A stretch of 43,171 nucleotides of DNA from Pseudomonadales bacterium (GTDB taxonomy: Bacteria; Pseudomonadota; Gammaproteobacteria; Pseudomonadales; Ketobacteraceae), in assembly GCA_022361455.1 (NCBI GenBank), contig JAKSAW010000711.1:1-43171 (forward strand). Reading direction: 5' to 3'. Position 1 is the first letter of the stretch. Each line of letters starts with the position of its first letter. The notes beneath the pieces were generated by a model. The model had not been told where the DNA came from and did no database searches. It saw nothing but the letters and a program-made list of their open reading frames with translations. Below, piece by piece: positions 42,484 to 43,171 of the stretch. Made by a program: the position numbers and the translations under genes.

Positions 42484-43171
42484 CCGCGCTCACCAAATCT
42501 CTAATTACAACCAAAGCGGCTGGAATAATCACCACAGCCAAATACACACAAATACCTGCCCATACAAAATATTCAAGTGAATACTGCTGCAACACCAATA
42601 TCTTGATCGGGAACGCAAGAATAGAATAGGCCGCGAACAGCTTAACTTGAAACCACAGTTTGTTCGTCGCATTCATATAAGAAGCCAGGAGATTGAAGAA
42701 TGCTACCAGGCCCACCCAAATAGCGAGCACATTAAATAGCTTGTGATTAACACTGTTACCTTCACCCAGCCATAATGAGATTAGTCTCTCGCCAGCGAAG
42801 CCAAACCCCGCAACTGTGGCTACCATCACCAAAACGATTAACACAGAGATTCTCTGTATAGACTTTATTACCCATTGGGAATCCCCTCTCGCCATGGCTT
42901 CACCAAAAGCGGACCAGAGAATCGATGTCAATATCATTATTAACAACAGCGGAATATCCAAGACTCTCATCAAGATTTGGAAATCAGCAACCTGCTCAAG
43001 TGATCCAAAAGCGCCTATTACAAAATTGTCAGTAGTTCGTCCCAATGCATAAAAGATCCCCATCAAGAAAAACAATCCGCCCTTACTAGTCACTTCTTTT
43101 AGTTCATCCTTGAAGAGGTGCAGTGTACTGGTACTTAACCTCACCAACTGCCCCCTCTGATATGTCACCAA
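42458..43171 (-). CDS. Wzx-like polysaccharide flippase, N-terminal part beyond window
   Basis: Partial: the 237 residues seen are the C-terminal half of a MATE/MOP-family exporter (normal length about 420-500), with six helices visible. Features include a loop RTTDNFVIGAFGS after the second visible helix and LWLGEGN, both typical of Wzx/RfbX proteins, which move undecaprenyl-linked repeat units across the inner membrane. The TTG at the window edge is not a credible start. The C-terminus overlaps the polymerase gene by 26 bases. Consistent with a Wzx/Wzy-dependent pathway starting at the WecA-type transferase. Confidence 0.85.
   Translation of the reverse strand: MVTYQRGQLVRLSTSTLHLFKDELKEVTSKGGLFFLMGIFYALGRTTDNFVIGAFGSLEQVADFQILMRVLDIPLLLIMILTSILWSAFGEAMARGDSQWVIKSIQRISVLIVLVMVATVAGFGFAGERLISLWLGEGNSVNHKLFNVLAIWVGLVAFFNLLASYMNATNKLWFQVKLFAAYSILAFPIKILVLQQYSLEYFVWAGICVYLAVVIIPAALVVIRDLVSADERSTQPA

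Overview
This is a 43 kb chromosomal segment of a moderately AT-rich, respiratory gammaproteobacterium, most likely a marine Oceanospirillales/Pseudomonadales-type organism. The order coxB-coxA-ctaG-coxC, reversed DUF2909 gene, surf1, SCO-like gene, ctaA, cyoE matches the cox cluster I recall from Pseudomonas, and DUF1820 and curli-type genes are also typical of the class. I cannot name the genus from sequence alone. I see no mobile element, phage or CRISPR array.

Layout. 1-1640: end of an elongator tRNA-Met with a terminator, two small minus-strand genes, then a long gene-free leader. 1642-9882: a complete module for a caa3-like cytochrome c oxidase (CuA subunit fused to cytochrome c, catalytic subunit, subunit III) with its copper and heme A assembly factors. 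10027-15623: four unlinked-looking genes, namely an autotransporter-like outer-membrane protein, an AraC-type regulator, a secreted beta-propeller and a cysteine-rich exported protein. 15624-19661: a curli-type amyloid locus (csgB-like, csgA-like, csgE, csgF, csgG) behind a 634-base regulatory region with repeated palindromes. 19645-21987: two acyl-CoA dehydrogenase subunits. 22108-43171: almost entirely minus-strand, an exosortase/exopolysaccharide region containing a secreted protein with a Gly-rich C-terminal anchor, a PrsT-like TPR lipoprotein, a WecA-type initiating transferase, an exosortase-EpsI fusion, three family-4 glycosyltransferases, a heparinase II/III-like protein, a two-domain oxidoreductase, an SGNH-hydrolase lipoprotein, a hexapeptide acyltransferase, a Wzy-like polymerase and a Wzx-like flippase cut by the window edge.

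How the parts work together. The cox genes build one terminal oxidase: CtaG, the SCO-like protein and Surf1 serve metal and heme insertion, while CyoE and CtaA make heme A. The curli genes would make a nucleator (csgB-like), a 21-strand amyloid subunit (csgA-like), a chaperone (CsgE), a pore plug/surface coupling factor (CsgF) and the outer-membrane pore (CsgG). The polysaccharide genes would start a lipid-linked repeat unit, extend, modify, flip and polymerise it, with the exosortase probably anchoring surface proteins in the same matrix.

The most unusual item is the curli secretion pore. CsgG carries an extra C-terminal domain of about 65 residues that aligns without gaps to the head domain of the CsgF encoded immediately upstream (25 of 64 positions identical in my hand alignment). 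It looks like a CsgG-CsgF-head fusion coexisting with a normal CsgF. Two of the three residues that form the channel constriction in E. coli CsgG are also changed. The curli promoter region has two copies of a GTGACA-N5-TGTCAC palindrome that I do not recognise as a known operator.
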